Part shown: positions 1 through 6,780 of the stretch, piece after piece
How the letters are laid out: every line of letters starts with the position of its first letter
Position numbering within the stretch: position 1 is the first letter of the stretch
Assembly (NCBI GenBank): GCA_013697395.1
Contig: JACCWY010000009.1
Span: 1-7,533 of the forward strand
Origin: Chloroflexota bacterium
Lineage (GTDB): Bacteria > Chloroflexota > Limnocylindria > QHBO01
Reading direction: 5' to 3'
DNA: 7,533 bases
Notes under the pieces: model-generated
What the model saw: the letters and a program-made list of their open reading frames with translations, nothing else
What the model was told of the DNA's origin: nothing
The model's database searches: none
Made by a program: the position numbers and the translations under genes

Positions 1-130
1 CGAACCCGTTGACCCGCGTTCCGATCCGCCCGCCGCTGAGCCGATACAACCACCGATGCACGAACCACACGGCTCTGAGGGTCGGGGAGAGTCGTACGGC
101 TGCCATGCGCCAGGTTGTACCACGGCGCAT
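1..130 (-). CDS. F420-dependent (Ddn-type) nitroreductase family protein, N-terminal part, cut by window start
   Basis: Reading the minus strand from ATG at 130 gives 43 codons without a stop before the window ends. The peptide contains VWFVHRWLYRLSGGRIGTRV (residues 21-40), followed by NGF. This matches the usual N-terminal region of deazaflavin-dependent nitroreductases (Ddn family), where an 'HRWLYRLTGGRIG' type segment precedes the F420-binding 'LLLTTTGRKSG' strand. That strand would lie just outside the window. Known members are split-beta-barrel proteins that use F420H2 to reduce quinones or nitro compounds. The start codon sits in TGATG, sharing one base with the stop of the upstream flippase-like gene, so translation is probably coupled. 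No clear Shine-Dalgarno sequence is seen; a second ATG at 106 (residue 9) is an alternative start. The family call rests on about 20 residues. A link to the glycan genes is not obvious. Confidence 0.7.
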   Translation of the reverse strand, partial: MRRGTTWRMAAVRLSPTLRAVWFVHRWLYRLSGGRIGTRVNGF

Positions 131-1095
131 CACCGCGCGGCGGCCGCCGGTGGGATTTCCTTCGCTGCCAGGGAGGGGCCCGGGCGCAGGAGCAGCCCAG
201 CGCCGATGACCGTGGTCAGCACGAGTGCCAGGCGCGCGAGGAGCATCGCCGCCAGGGCAACCTCACCCGGCAGCCCGAGCGCGACGAAGAGGACGACCAG
301 TGCTCCCTCCTGGACGCCGAGCCCGCTCGGCGCGAGTGGCACCGCCAGGCTGAGCCGCGCGACCGTCAGCGCGGCAAGGACCGGTCCGGCCGGTGTCGCC
401 GGGTCGACGGCGAGGACGAGTAGCCAGGTCAGCCCAATGCTCCCCGCGTGGAAAGCGAGCCCATGCCCCAGCCCGATGACCGTCGCCGTCCCGAGCCGTC
501 GAACCCGACCGTCATCGGGCTCCGGCGCCCCGCCGATGATGCGGGCGAGGCGGGCGTGGGCGCCACGGAGCGGCGCGGGTGGCGCGAGGAGGAGCCAGGC
601 AGCGACGGCGACAGCGCCCGCGAAGATCGCGCCGCCGGCGACGATCGTGCCGGCGCTGGCGGCGTGTGTGGCGAGGACCACGAGACCGAACATGCTGAGG
701 ACGCTCAGCGCCAGGTAGCTCGTCGCCCGCTGCACGATGAGCGGCGCCACCGCCACCGACCAGCCGTGGCCGGACCCGCGCAGCGTCGTCGCGCGGTGGA
801 TGTCGCCACCGAGGTTGGCCGGAGTGACGCCGCCGATCGCCTGGGCGGCGTAGAAGAGTGCGAGCGCGGTGGCCCATGGCAGCCGCACGCCGGTGGTGGT
901 GGCGAGGATCGAGCGCCAGCCGGCCGCCGGCACGATATGGATGGCGGCCAGCCCGAGCACGGCGGGGACCACGAAACGGAGGTCCGCCTGCGCCAGCCGA
1001 TCGCCGATCGCGATCGGACTCACGCTGACGATGACGGCGAGGAGGACCGCGATGCCGAGGGCCGGGCGCACGAGCCGCCGCCACTGCGCGCTCAC
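130..1095 (-). CDS. Flippase-like integral membrane protein (LPG synthase TM / YbhN, UPF0104 family)
   Basis: The 321-residue protein is almost entirely hydrophobic, with about eight predicted membrane segments (roughly residues 10-30, 41-59, 73-90, 113-143, 146-170, 204-230, 236-256 and 264-303). Two family signatures are visible: TPANLGGDIHRA (91-102), matching the conserved 'P.n.GGD..R' loop, and PLAPSGLGVQEGAL (253-266), matching 'iP..psGlGv.E'. This domain occurs in MprF, where it flips lysyl-phosphatidylglycerol, and as stand-alone proteins beside glycosyltransferases, where a role in handling lipid-linked sugars is often proposed but rarely proven. No soluble aminoacyl-transfer domain is fused to it, so it is not a full MprF. 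The start is GTG at 1095, whose GTGA overlaps the TGA stop of the pyruvyl transferase gene; a weak GGTGG lies upstream. It probably acts on the glycolipid made by the upstream enzymes (inference). Confidence 0.88.
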   Translation of the reverse strand: MSAQWRRLVRPALGIAVLLAVIVSVSPIAIGDRLAQADLRFVVPAVLGLAAIHIVPAAGWRSILATTTGVRLPWATALALFYAAQAIGGVTPANLGGDIHRATTLRGSGHGWSVAVAPLIVQRATSYLALSVLSMFGLVVLATHAASAGTIVAGGAIFAGAVAVAAWLLLAPPAPLRGAHARLARIIGGAPEPDDGRVRRLGTATVIGLGHGLAFHAGSIGLTWLLVLAVDPATPAGPVLAALTVARLSLAVPLAPSGLGVQEGALVVLFVALGLPGEVALAAMLLARLALVLTTVIGAGLLLRPGPSLAAKEIPPAAAAR

Positions 1096-2114
1096 GAGGC
1101 CACCGGCGTGCTGACCACCACGCGCCGGTCCCGAGCGAGCGCGCTGCGCAGCGCCGCCAGCACGGGCTCGACCGCGGCCGGGATGGCGAGGAGGTCGCGC
1201 TCATCGAGCCAGCGGACGTTCTTCTCGGCGTACACAAGCGGCACGAGCGGCACCGAGGCGCGCTCGGCGAAGAGCATCCCGTGGTAGCGCATCGACACCA
1301 CGACGGAGAGCAGGCCGAAGGCCGACAGCACGGCCCCCGGATGGCACTCGCCCTCCACGACGGCGAGCCGGGGCTGCATCGCTCGCAGCCGATGCCCGAG
1401 GCGGAGATCGTCGTGCGCGGGCACGCGTGGGTGGCGGCTCATCGGGATGAAGCAGAACTGGGTGTCCGGCAGGGCGTCCATGGTGCTCGCCACCGCGGCG
1501 AGGGCCGCATCGGCCAGGGCGGGCTGAATGCCGGCAAGCGCGAGGCCAACGACCGGTCGTCCCGTGTCGACGCCGGCCGTCCGGAGAAGTTGACGACCGA
1601 CGTCGGCCGACGGCATCGGCATCCACTGCGAAAGGTCCGGCGCCAGGCTGGCGTCCACCTCCCAGCCCTCGAGAATCGCCACCGAGCGCCGATCCCGCAC
1701 GGTCACGTGCGTCGCGTGCCGCAGGAGCCTCGGCAGGAGCGCGCGGGCGCTCGGCGCCAGGTTGGCGTCGATGTCGACCCCCTCGACCATGACCGACCGG
1801 CCCAGCGCCATGGCGGCCAGGCCGAAGAGCGGCAGCAGGCGTCCGATCGACCCCATGTCTCGCCCGAACAGGCCGCCGCCGCCGATCACGAGCGAGCGAT
1901 GACGGAGCAACGCGGGCCCGGCAGCGCCGATCCCGATCGCCGGCACGCCGTGCAGGCGGGTCGTCTCGGCAGGGTTGCGGCTGATGACGGTGACCGTTCG
2001 TGGGCCGAGCCTGGTCAGCAGCCCGGCCAGGATGGCCTCGTCGCCGATGTTTCGATACCCGTAGCCCCCGACGACCAGCACGGGCTCATGCAACTGCTCG
2101 ATCACCCTGGTCAC
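1092..2114 (-). CDS. Polysaccharide pyruvyl transferase family protein (CsaB-like)
   Basis: The 340-residue cytoplasmic enzyme has no signal peptide or membrane span. Family members transfer pyruvate from phosphoenolpyruvate to a sugar as a ketal; CsaB does this on secondary wall polymers, where the group anchors SLH-domain proteins. Visible landmarks: GGYGYRNIGDEAILAGLL (16-33), matching the 'G..G..NiGDeA' opening; GGGGLFG (78-84); VTVRD (137-141) followed by ALAPDLS-like SLAPDLS (156-162); and in the C-terminal half VSMRYHGMLFAERASVPLV (273-291), the conserved 'MR.H...FA...gvP' segment with H278. The length is normal for the family. I chose GTG at 2114 because its GTGA overlaps the stop of the upstream membrane-protein gene and the first family strand follows at once. 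The open frame continues to 3053, but that part lies over the upstream gene and has non-protein-like, Arg-rich composition. The acceptor sugar cannot be predicted. Confidence 0.9.
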   Translation of the reverse strand: MTRVIEQLHEPVLVVGGYGYRNIGDEAILAGLLTRLGPRTVTVISRNPAETTRLHGVPAIGIGAAGPALLRHRSLVIGGGGLFGRDMGSIGRLLPLFGLAAMALGRSVMVEGVDIDANLAPSARALLPRLLRHATHVTVRDRRSVAILEGWEVDASLAPDLSQWMPMPSADVGRQLLRTAGVDTGRPVVGLALAGIQPALADAALAAVASTMDALPDTQFCFIPMSRHPRVPAHDDLRLGHRLRAMQPRLAVVEGECHPGAVLSAFGLLSVVVSMRYHGMLFAERASVPLVPLVYAEKNVRWLDERDLLAIPAAVEPVLAALRSALARDRRVVVSTPVAS

Positions 2115-4312
2115 GGCGATCCCGACGCCTGTCGGAGCAACACCCGGTACGGGCCGAAAGCTCGTGCCTCCTCGAATCCGAGTGCCTCGAGCCGGTGGAG
2201 TCTCGCCGGGTAGGCAGGATCGGGCTCGTAGAGGAGTGCGGCACCGACGTTGTATCCCTCGACGACGTCCATCGGCTCCAGGAGGCCAAGTCCGGTCGAG
2301 GCCCTGCCGGCGGTGAGGGCGGTGATGAGCAGATCGATCCGACCGGAGCTGCCGCTCTCGGCTCGAAGGCCGCCGTCCGGCGCCGCGGTCAGGCGGGCCC
2401 CCGCCTGGGTTGCGTGGACCCGCACGCACGGTTCCGATCCGCCCAGCTCGGTGAAGCACGCGATCGCTTCGCTGCCGTCGATCTCGAGCGACGTGATCGC
2501 GATGCCGAACGCCGGCACCAGCTCGGTCGACAGGCGATGGTCCGGAGCCGACTGGATGAGCCGCAGGGTCGTGCCATCGCGGAACGCCGTCACGGTCTGG
2601 GTGTAGGAGAATCTCGGGTCGGCGGACTGGCCCCAGACCGTCCTGATGCTCGCCTGGCGATCCGTTTCGCGCTGCGTCGCGCGCATGGGCACGAGCGTGG
2701 CGGCCGCGACCGTTGGCCCGTCGCCGGCGACGAGGGTTTCTGTCGTCGGCACGCGGAGGAGATCCACGAACTCGCCGCCATGGTTGGCGCGCAGGAGCAG
2801 CTCGGTCGGGACGCCATCGGCGCCCGGCCCGGTGCGGCCGATGAACTGGGCGGCCACGTATCCGCTGGTCAGGGTCTGGGTCGAGCGCAGGAGCACGTCG
2901 GCGTCCCTGCTGCGCTGCCATTCGGTCGGCCGAAACGCGTAGCGCACCGGCTGGCTGAACAGCGCCTCGTGCCCGGTCAGACCCTCGACCCACTTCCCGT
3001 CGCGGACCTCGGTGAGCACGGCCTCCCCATTGCTGAGCCCACCGCCAAGCCACTCGACCGCGGCGGTCAGGGACTGCGCGTCACGGGGCTGGTAGACGCC
3101 GACCTGGCGTTCGTAGCGACCCACCGTCAGCGGGGCGGCCACCATGGTGGTCGCCACGAGCACCGCCGCAGGTAAGATGCCGCCCGGAATCCGACGACTG
3201 GACTCTCGCAGCCCAATGGCCACCCTGGCGAGCACCCACATGACGGCGGCGCCGGCCGCCACGACCAGCGGTGCCAGGAGCAGCGTCGCGAAGCGCGGGT
3301 AGTCCGTCGCTGCACCGGAGACGACGGAGAGGGCCAGCGTGCCCCACGTCACGCCCGCCCAGGCGAGGAGGTAGAGGTAGCCGCCGATCCGACGCCGCGC
3401 GATGTCGCCGATCGCACCGACCGCCATCGCCGCGGTGCCGACTACCAGGACGATCGTCGTCGGCCCATAGGAGAGGAGCACGCTGAAGAGTCGGTCGGGA
3501 CCGCGGTAGGCGAGGCTGGCGGGATTGGTGAGGTAATCCGCACTCGCAGGCAGCAGGACGAGCAGCCAGTACCCGGCCACGCCCGCGACGGCCACCACGA
3601 GTGGCAACAGCGCAAGGGTCAACGGCTGCCATCCGAGGCGCCGCAGCCCAATCGCGGACAGTGCTGCGGCGGCGAGGCCGGTGGGCACGGCGATCGTGCC
3701 GGTGCCGACGTGCGCGAAGGCGGCGAGCGCCATGGCGACGGTCCCCAACAGCCACCATCGGCGCACGACTCGGTCCTCGCGGCCGGCGCGCGCGAAGGCT
3801 GCGACACTGAGGCACATGCATGACATCGATGCGGCCTGGAGCAGCCCGCCGAAGGCAAACAGCTCGAGGAACCGGTCAGTCACCAGCAGCCCGATGACTG
3901 CGCTGAATGCGCCGACCCACCGGCTGCGGAGCACGAGGGTTCCGGTGAGATAGAAGCCGATGCCCATGCCTGCCAACAAGATGGTGTTGATGACGTGGAG
4001 CGCGGCCACCGGGTCGGGCACCATGACTCGCACCGCCGCCAGCAGCCCGGGCACGACCGGCGGGAGGGCGGTGATGACGCGGTAGTCGGGAACGTTTTCG
4101 CCGAGGTAGTAGCGCGAGGTCATCAGCCATTGGCCGTAGTCGCCGCGGCCGGCGATCGGGGTGGTAACCGTGACAAGCGTGAGGCCGGCCAGCACCGCAA
4201 CGGTAATGAGCAGGGGGAGGAGCTCGATCGTCGGTATGGCGATGCCTGGCATGCGGCCAGGGATCCAGCGAGCAGGCCGGTAGACATCGCGTGGTGGATC
4301 GGTCACGACCAT
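2111..4312 (-). CDS. Large polytopic membrane protein, GT-C glycosyltransferase-like, with soluble C-terminal half
   Basis: The 733-residue protein has two halves. Residues 29 to about 397 hold about eleven hydrophobic segments. The first loop after TM1 carries GRGDYGQWLMTSRYYLG (55-71) and then a Pro-rich ALPPVVPGLLA (82-92), the layout seen in GT-C enzymes, where an acidic residue (here perhaps D58) and a 'PP..P' segment follow TM1. Near the end of the membrane part is DYPRFATLLLAPL (337-349). Residues 400-733 are soluble and probably extracytoplasmic. They contain AVEWLGGGLSNGEAVLTEV (418-436) followed by GKWVEGLTGHEALF (439-452), reminiscent of the region just after the last TM of archaeal and bacterial GT-C and oligosaccharyltransferase-like proteins. 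A likely role is transfer of a sugar from a polyprenyl-phosphate donor outside the membrane, which would fit the GT2 gene two places upstream. No named family is recognised, so catalytic function is inference. ATG at 4312 has AGGAGG five bases upstream and overlaps the GT4 gene by ten bases. GTG at 4306 would give a GTGA overlap and remains possible. Confidence 0.8.
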   Translation of the reverse strand: MVVTDPPRDVYRPARWIPGRMPGIAIPTIELLPLLITVAVLAGLTLVTVTTPIAGRGDYGQWLMTSRYYLGENVPDYRVITALPPVVPGLLAAVRVMVPDPVAALHVINTILLAGMGIGFYLTGTLVLRSRWVGAFSAVIGLLVTDRFLELFAFGGLLQAASMSCMCLSVAAFARAGREDRVVRRWWLLGTVAMALAAFAHVGTGTIAVPTGLAAAALSAIGLRRLGWQPLTLALLPLVVAVAGVAGYWLLVLLPASADYLTNPASLAYRGPDRLFSVLLSYGPTTIVLVVGTAAMAVGAIGDIARRRIGGYLYLLAWAGVTWGTLALSVVSGAATDYPRFATLLLAPLVVAAGAAVMWVLARVAIGLRESSRRIPGGILPAAVLVATTMVAAPLTVGRYERQVGVYQPRDAQSLTAAVEWLGGGLSNGEAVLTEVRDGKWVEGLTGHEALFSQPVRYAFRPTEWQRSRDADVLLRSTQTLTSGYVAAQFIGRTGPGADGVPTELLLRANHGGEFVDLLRVPTTETLVAGDGPTVAAATLVPMRATQRETDRQASIRTVWGQSADPRFSYTQTVTAFRDGTTLRLIQSAPDHRLSTELVPAFGIAITSLEIDGSEAIACFTELGGSEPCVRVHATQAGARLTAAPDGGLRAESGSSGRIDLLITALTAGRASTGLGLLEPMDVVEGYNVGAALLYEPDPAYPARLHRLEALGFEEARAFGPYRVLLRQASGSP

Positions 4313-5484
4313 CGCAGCCTCCTCACCGGCCGGGTGAGCGGATCGTCCGCGGTCTCGCCGCGGTACACCCGCTCCATCCGCAGCGCCAGGGCGTCCCAGT
4401 CGCGGGCCGCGCCCGCCGTGCGCGCCGCAGCAGAGAGCGTGGCCAGGCGGGCCGGATCTGCCAGGAGCGACGCGATAGCCGCCGCGAGCGCCTCGGCGGT
4501 CGGCTCCACGACCAGCCCGTCGATGTCGTGGCGGACGAGGTCGGGCGCCGCGCTGAACGGGCTGCGCACCACGACCGGGACGGCCCCCGCCGCTTGCGCT
4601 TCCGCTACCGCCATGCCGTAGCCCTCGCGAACTGACGGCATGACGAGAAGCTGCGCCGCGCGCAGCAGCCGCGGGACCTCGGCCGCAGGGATGCGCCCAT
4701 GGAAGCGCACTCGCTCGCCGATCCCCAGCTCTGCTGCCCGAGCCTCCAGGGCCGCCCGCTCCGGGCCGTCGCCGACGATGGCAACGCGAAGGCGCGGGAA
4801 CCGATCGACAAGAGCCGAGGCTGCCTCGAGGAGCAGGTCGATCCGCTTCTCGTCGATGAGGCGGCCGATGAACAGGAGGTCGGCGCCCTCTTCGGCCGGT
4901 ACCGCGCTCGCGATCCCGGCGAGGTCCACCCCGTTCTCCACGACCTCGAGCCGCGGGTTGTCGGACATGCCCATCGCGCCGGCGGTGAAGTCCGACACTG
5001 CCACCACCCGGTCGCCCATCCTGCGGCCACCGGACTCGAGCCAGCGGGCGACGCGCGCCACCGCCGGCCGGTGGGGGAGGTACGCGTCCCAGTGCGGGCC
5101 CCAGAACTCGTGCCAGGTGGCGATGAGCCGCGCGCCGCGAACGCGCGCGGCGAGCGCCGTGGTGTAGAGCGGCAGGTACGGCGTGGCCGAGCAGTCGATC
5201 ACGTCCCAGCGATGTCGGAGGAGGAACGGCAGGAGGCGGGCGGAGAACGCCACCGCCTCCCGGACGGTTCGCTTCCCGTCCTCGCCGTACAGGGCCGGGG
5301 GACGACCAACACCGTGGAGCGTGACCCCGTCGCGCTCGATCCGCGCAGGCCCGTCCCACCACTGCCAGCCGACAAGGTGCACCTCATGCCGATCACGCAG
5401 GCGCTGGCCGAGCTCGTGGAAGCGGCGCTCGGCGCCGCCCGCCACCCAGGGGTAGACCGCGTCGTAGACGAGGGCGATCCGCAA
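4303..5484 (-). CDS. Glycosyltransferase family 4 (GT-B fold) protein
   Basis: This 393-residue protein of normal GT4 length is a cytoplasmic, retaining-type glycosyltransferase using a nucleotide sugar. The N-terminal Rossmann domain opens with RIALVYDAVYPWVAGGAER (2-20), with the glycine-rich GGAER at 16-20. The linker carries VSDFTAG (163-169) and ENGVDL (183-188). The C-terminal nucleotide-sugar domain has FIGRLIDEKRID (205-216; R207 and K213 are the expected phosphate-binding basic residues), VGDGPER (237-243), RFHGRI (260-265) and REGYGMAVAEAQAAG (286-300), with the EX7E pair E287/E295. The start is TTG at 5484. An in-frame TGA (the stop of the GT2 gene) lies only 12 bases upstream, the intervening codons contain no other start, and the family sequence begins at residue 2. 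A GGAG six bases upstream supports it. Donor and acceptor cannot be inferred. Its stop overlaps the next gene. Confidence 0.93.
   Translation of the reverse strand: MRIALVYDAVYPWVAGGAERRFHELGQRLRDRHEVHLVGWQWWDGPARIERDGVTLHGVGRPPALYGEDGKRTVREAVAFSARLLPFLLRHRWDVIDCSATPYLPLYTTALAARVRGARLIATWHEFWGPHWDAYLPHRPAVARVARWLESGGRRMGDRVVAVSDFTAGAMGMSDNPRLEVVENGVDLAGIASAVPAEEGADLLFIGRLIDEKRIDLLLEAASALVDRFPRLRVAIVGDGPERAALEARAAELGIGERVRFHGRIPAAEVPRLLRAAQLLVMPSVREGYGMAVAEAQAAGAVPVVVRSPFSAAPDLVRHDIDGLVVEPTAEALAAAIASLLADPARLATLSAAARTAGAARDWDALALRMERVYRGETADDPLTRPVRRLRWS
4318..4323 (-). promoter_or_regulatory. AGGAGG ribosome binding site of the GT-C-like gene
   Basis: A full AGGAGG lies inside the end of the GT4 gene, five bases before the ATG at 4312. 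It favours that ATG over the in-frame GTG at 4306, which would be 11 bases away. Confidence 0.7.
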
Positions 5485-5490
5485 GGGTCG

Positions 5491-5494
5491 CTCC
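5491..5494 (-). promoter_or_regulatory. GGAG ribosome binding site that supports the TTG start of the GT4 gene
   Basis: The 12-base gap between the GT2 stop and the GT4 start reads GCGGAGCGACCC on the minus strand. GGAG is six bases before the TTG at 5484. Because an in-frame stop lies directly before the gap, this element and the TTG define the start. Confidence 0.65.
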
Positions 5495-5496
5495 GC

Positions 5497-6699
5497 TCAG
5501 GCCGAGTCGACGGTGACGAGCAAGAAGCCGGCCAGGCCGAGCTCGGCGCCCACGATCATGAGCGTCTGGGCGAGGGCTGCCAGCGACAGGCTATCGATGG
5601 CGGCCGCGCTCGTCGTCCACGCCCCGAACAGGAGCAGCTCGGTGACGAGGCCGCCGAGGAACAGCGCCGCGCCCAGCGCGAGCACCGCCTCAAGGCGGAA
5701 CCAGCGCCGGTAGAGGCGCGCCCATCGGTCCTCGCGCAGGAAGCCATGAGAGACGCCGTAGAGCTTGGCGATCACCCCGAGCAGCACGGCGTTCATGCCG
5801 ATGGCAAGCAGGATGGTGCCGGCGAACACCGGCCGCCAGACGAGCGGGCCGATCTGCACGCCGTCGGCCGATATGAGCGAGATGACGGTCGCCAGCACAC
5901 CCAGCACGACCATCGCCGCCCCCGGCAGGGTGAACAGGAAGTCGGGTGCCGCCAGCAGCAGGAAGCGAAGATGGCGCCAGCCGTCTCGAACCGTGTTGAG
6001 CTTGCTTTCCCCCCGGCGCAGCGCGTACGGCGCGGGCACCTCGGCGATCGTCAGGCCGGCCCGCGTCGCGCTCACGATCATCTCCGACGCGAGCTCCATC
6101 CCGCTCGATCGCAGGCCAAGGCGCTCGGTGACGCCGCGCCGGAAGGCGCGCAGGCCGCTCTGGCTGTCCCCGATGCGGGTGCCGAAGAAGAGCCGGATGA
6201 CGAGGTTGATGATGGGTGAGCCGATGTATCGATGCGCCCACGGCATCGCGCCGGCCGCGATCCCACCCGCAAAGCGGTTGCCGAGCACCATGTCCGCCCC
6301 CTTGTCCAGGGGCGCGATGAGCGCGTCGAGGTCGGAGAAGTCGTAGGTGTCATCCGAGTCGCCCATTACGATGTAGTCGCCTCGCGCCTCGGCGAAGCCT
6401 CGCAGATACGCCTGGCCGTAGCCCTGGCGACGCTCGTGGACGATTCGTGCGCCGGCCGCGGCGGCGACCTCGACAGATCGGTCGGTCGAGCCGTTGTCGA
6501 CGACGACCACCTCGCCCGGTACTCCGCGCCTGGCGAGCCAGCCCGCCGCCTTCGCGACGCACACCCCAACCGTTTCCTCCTCGTTGAGGCATGGCATCAC
6601 GATCGAGACCGATGGCCGCGCCGTCTCTCCGACGGCGGCTCGCGTACCGATCGCGACGCCCGGCCCCGAGCCGGTGGCACTGGCAGATTCGACGGTCAT
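5497..6699 (-). CDS. DPM1-like family 2 glycosyltransferase with C-terminal membrane segments
   Basis: This 400-residue GT-A enzyme probably transfers a sugar from a nucleotide donor to polyprenyl phosphate at the inner face of the membrane. A low-complexity leader of about 30 residues precedes the catalytic domain. Landmarks: SIVMPCLNEEETV (32-44), VVVDNGSTDRS (65-75), IVMGDSDDTYDF (110-121, the metal/nucleotide-binding DxD-type site), VLGNRF (138-143), GDSQSGLRAFRR (177-188), and ELASEMIVSATRAGLTIAEV (202-221) followed by GESKL (230-234). These are typical of dolichyl/polyprenyl-phosphate mannose and glucose synthases. Four hydrophobic segments follow (about 252-279, 291-314, 337-360, 376-398), as in GtrB-like and related membrane-anchored members. 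ATG at 6699 has AGGAG four bases upstream. The product, a lipid-P-sugar, would be a natural donor for the GT-C-like protein encoded downstream. The sugar specificity is unknown. It is the first glycosyltransferase gene of the run. Confidence 0.93.
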   Translation of the reverse strand: MTVESASATGSGPGVAIGTRAAVGETARPSVSIVMPCLNEEETVGVCVAKAAGWLARRGVPGEVVVVDNGSTDRSVEVAAAAGARIVHERRQGYGQAYLRGFAEARGDYIVMGDSDDTYDFSDLDALIAPLDKGADMVLGNRFAGGIAAGAMPWAHRYIGSPIINLVIRLFFGTRIGDSQSGLRAFRRGVTERLGLRSSGMELASEMIVSATRAGLTIAEVPAPYALRRGESKLNTVRDGWRHLRFLLLAAPDFLFTLPGAAMVVLGVLATVISLISADGVQIGPLVWRPVFAGTILLAIGMNAVLLGVIAKLYGVSHGFLREDRWARLYRRWFRLEAVLALGAALFLGGLVTELLLFGAWTTSAAAIDSLSLAALAQTLMIVGAELGLAGFLLVTVDSA

Positions 6700-6703
6700 T
6701 GCG

Positions 6704-6708
6704 CTCCT
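6704..6708 (-). promoter_or_regulatory. Ribosome binding site AGGAG of the GT2 gene
   Basis: AGGAG sits four bases before the ATG at 6699. The spacing is short but usable, and it supports retaining the low-complexity N-terminal leader of the glycosyltransferase. Confidence 0.65.
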
Positions 6709-6730
6709 GGGCTCTCCGGTTGGACACGGC

Positions 6731-6752
6731 GATGGCGCCCGCGGGCGCCATC
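6731..6752 (-). terminator. Strong GC hairpin between the small gene and the GT2 gene (attenuator or U-less terminator)
   Basis: GATGGCGCCC (6731-6740) and GGGCGCCATC (6743-6752) are perfect reverse complements separated by two bases, in practice a nine-base stem with a CGCG tetraloop. It lies 32 bases upstream of the GT2 ATG. The minus-strand sequence after it is GCCGTGTCCAACC, with no T-run. U-less hairpin terminators are proposed in some high-GC bacteria, so partial termination that lowers glycosyltransferase expression relative to the small protein is plausible but unproven. Confidence 0.45.
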
Positions 6753-6762
6753 GGATGCAGGT

Positions 6763-6779
6763 CCACCGGCTGTCGGTGG
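6763..6779 (-). terminator. Hairpin just after the stop of the small secreted protein gene
   Basis: CCACCG (6763-6768) and CGGTGG (6774-6779) form a six-base stem with a five-base loop, starting one base after the TAG stop (6783-6781). No T-run follows on the minus strand, so it is not a canonical intrinsic terminator. It could be a transcript-end stabiliser, or pair functionally with the stronger hairpin that follows. Confidence 0.35.
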
Positions 6780-6780
6780 T

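Noticed and set aside
448..2213. Two long plus-strand open frames (448-1287 and 1281-2213)
   Set aside because: Both are low-complexity, Arg/Gly/Asp-rich antisense readings of the flippase-like and pyruvyl transferase genes, without family motifs.
2115..3053. N-terminal extension of the pyruvyl transferase frame upstream of 2114
   Set aside because: The extra 313 codons overlap the GT-C-like gene, are Arg-rich and show no domain; the GTG at 2114 with a GTGA overlap and the immediate family opening is the better start.
4313..5362. N-terminal extension of the GT-C-like frame upstream of 4312
   Set aside because: It reads through the GT4 gene in another frame with non-protein-like composition; the AGGAGG before the ATG at 4312 marks the real start.
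4699..6219. 506-codon open frame on the plus strand opposite the GT4 and GT2 genes
   Set aside because: Its product is dominated by Arg, Glu, Gly, Pro and His with no recognisable domain. It is the antisense shadow expected in high-GC DNA opposite two well-supported glycosyltransferases.
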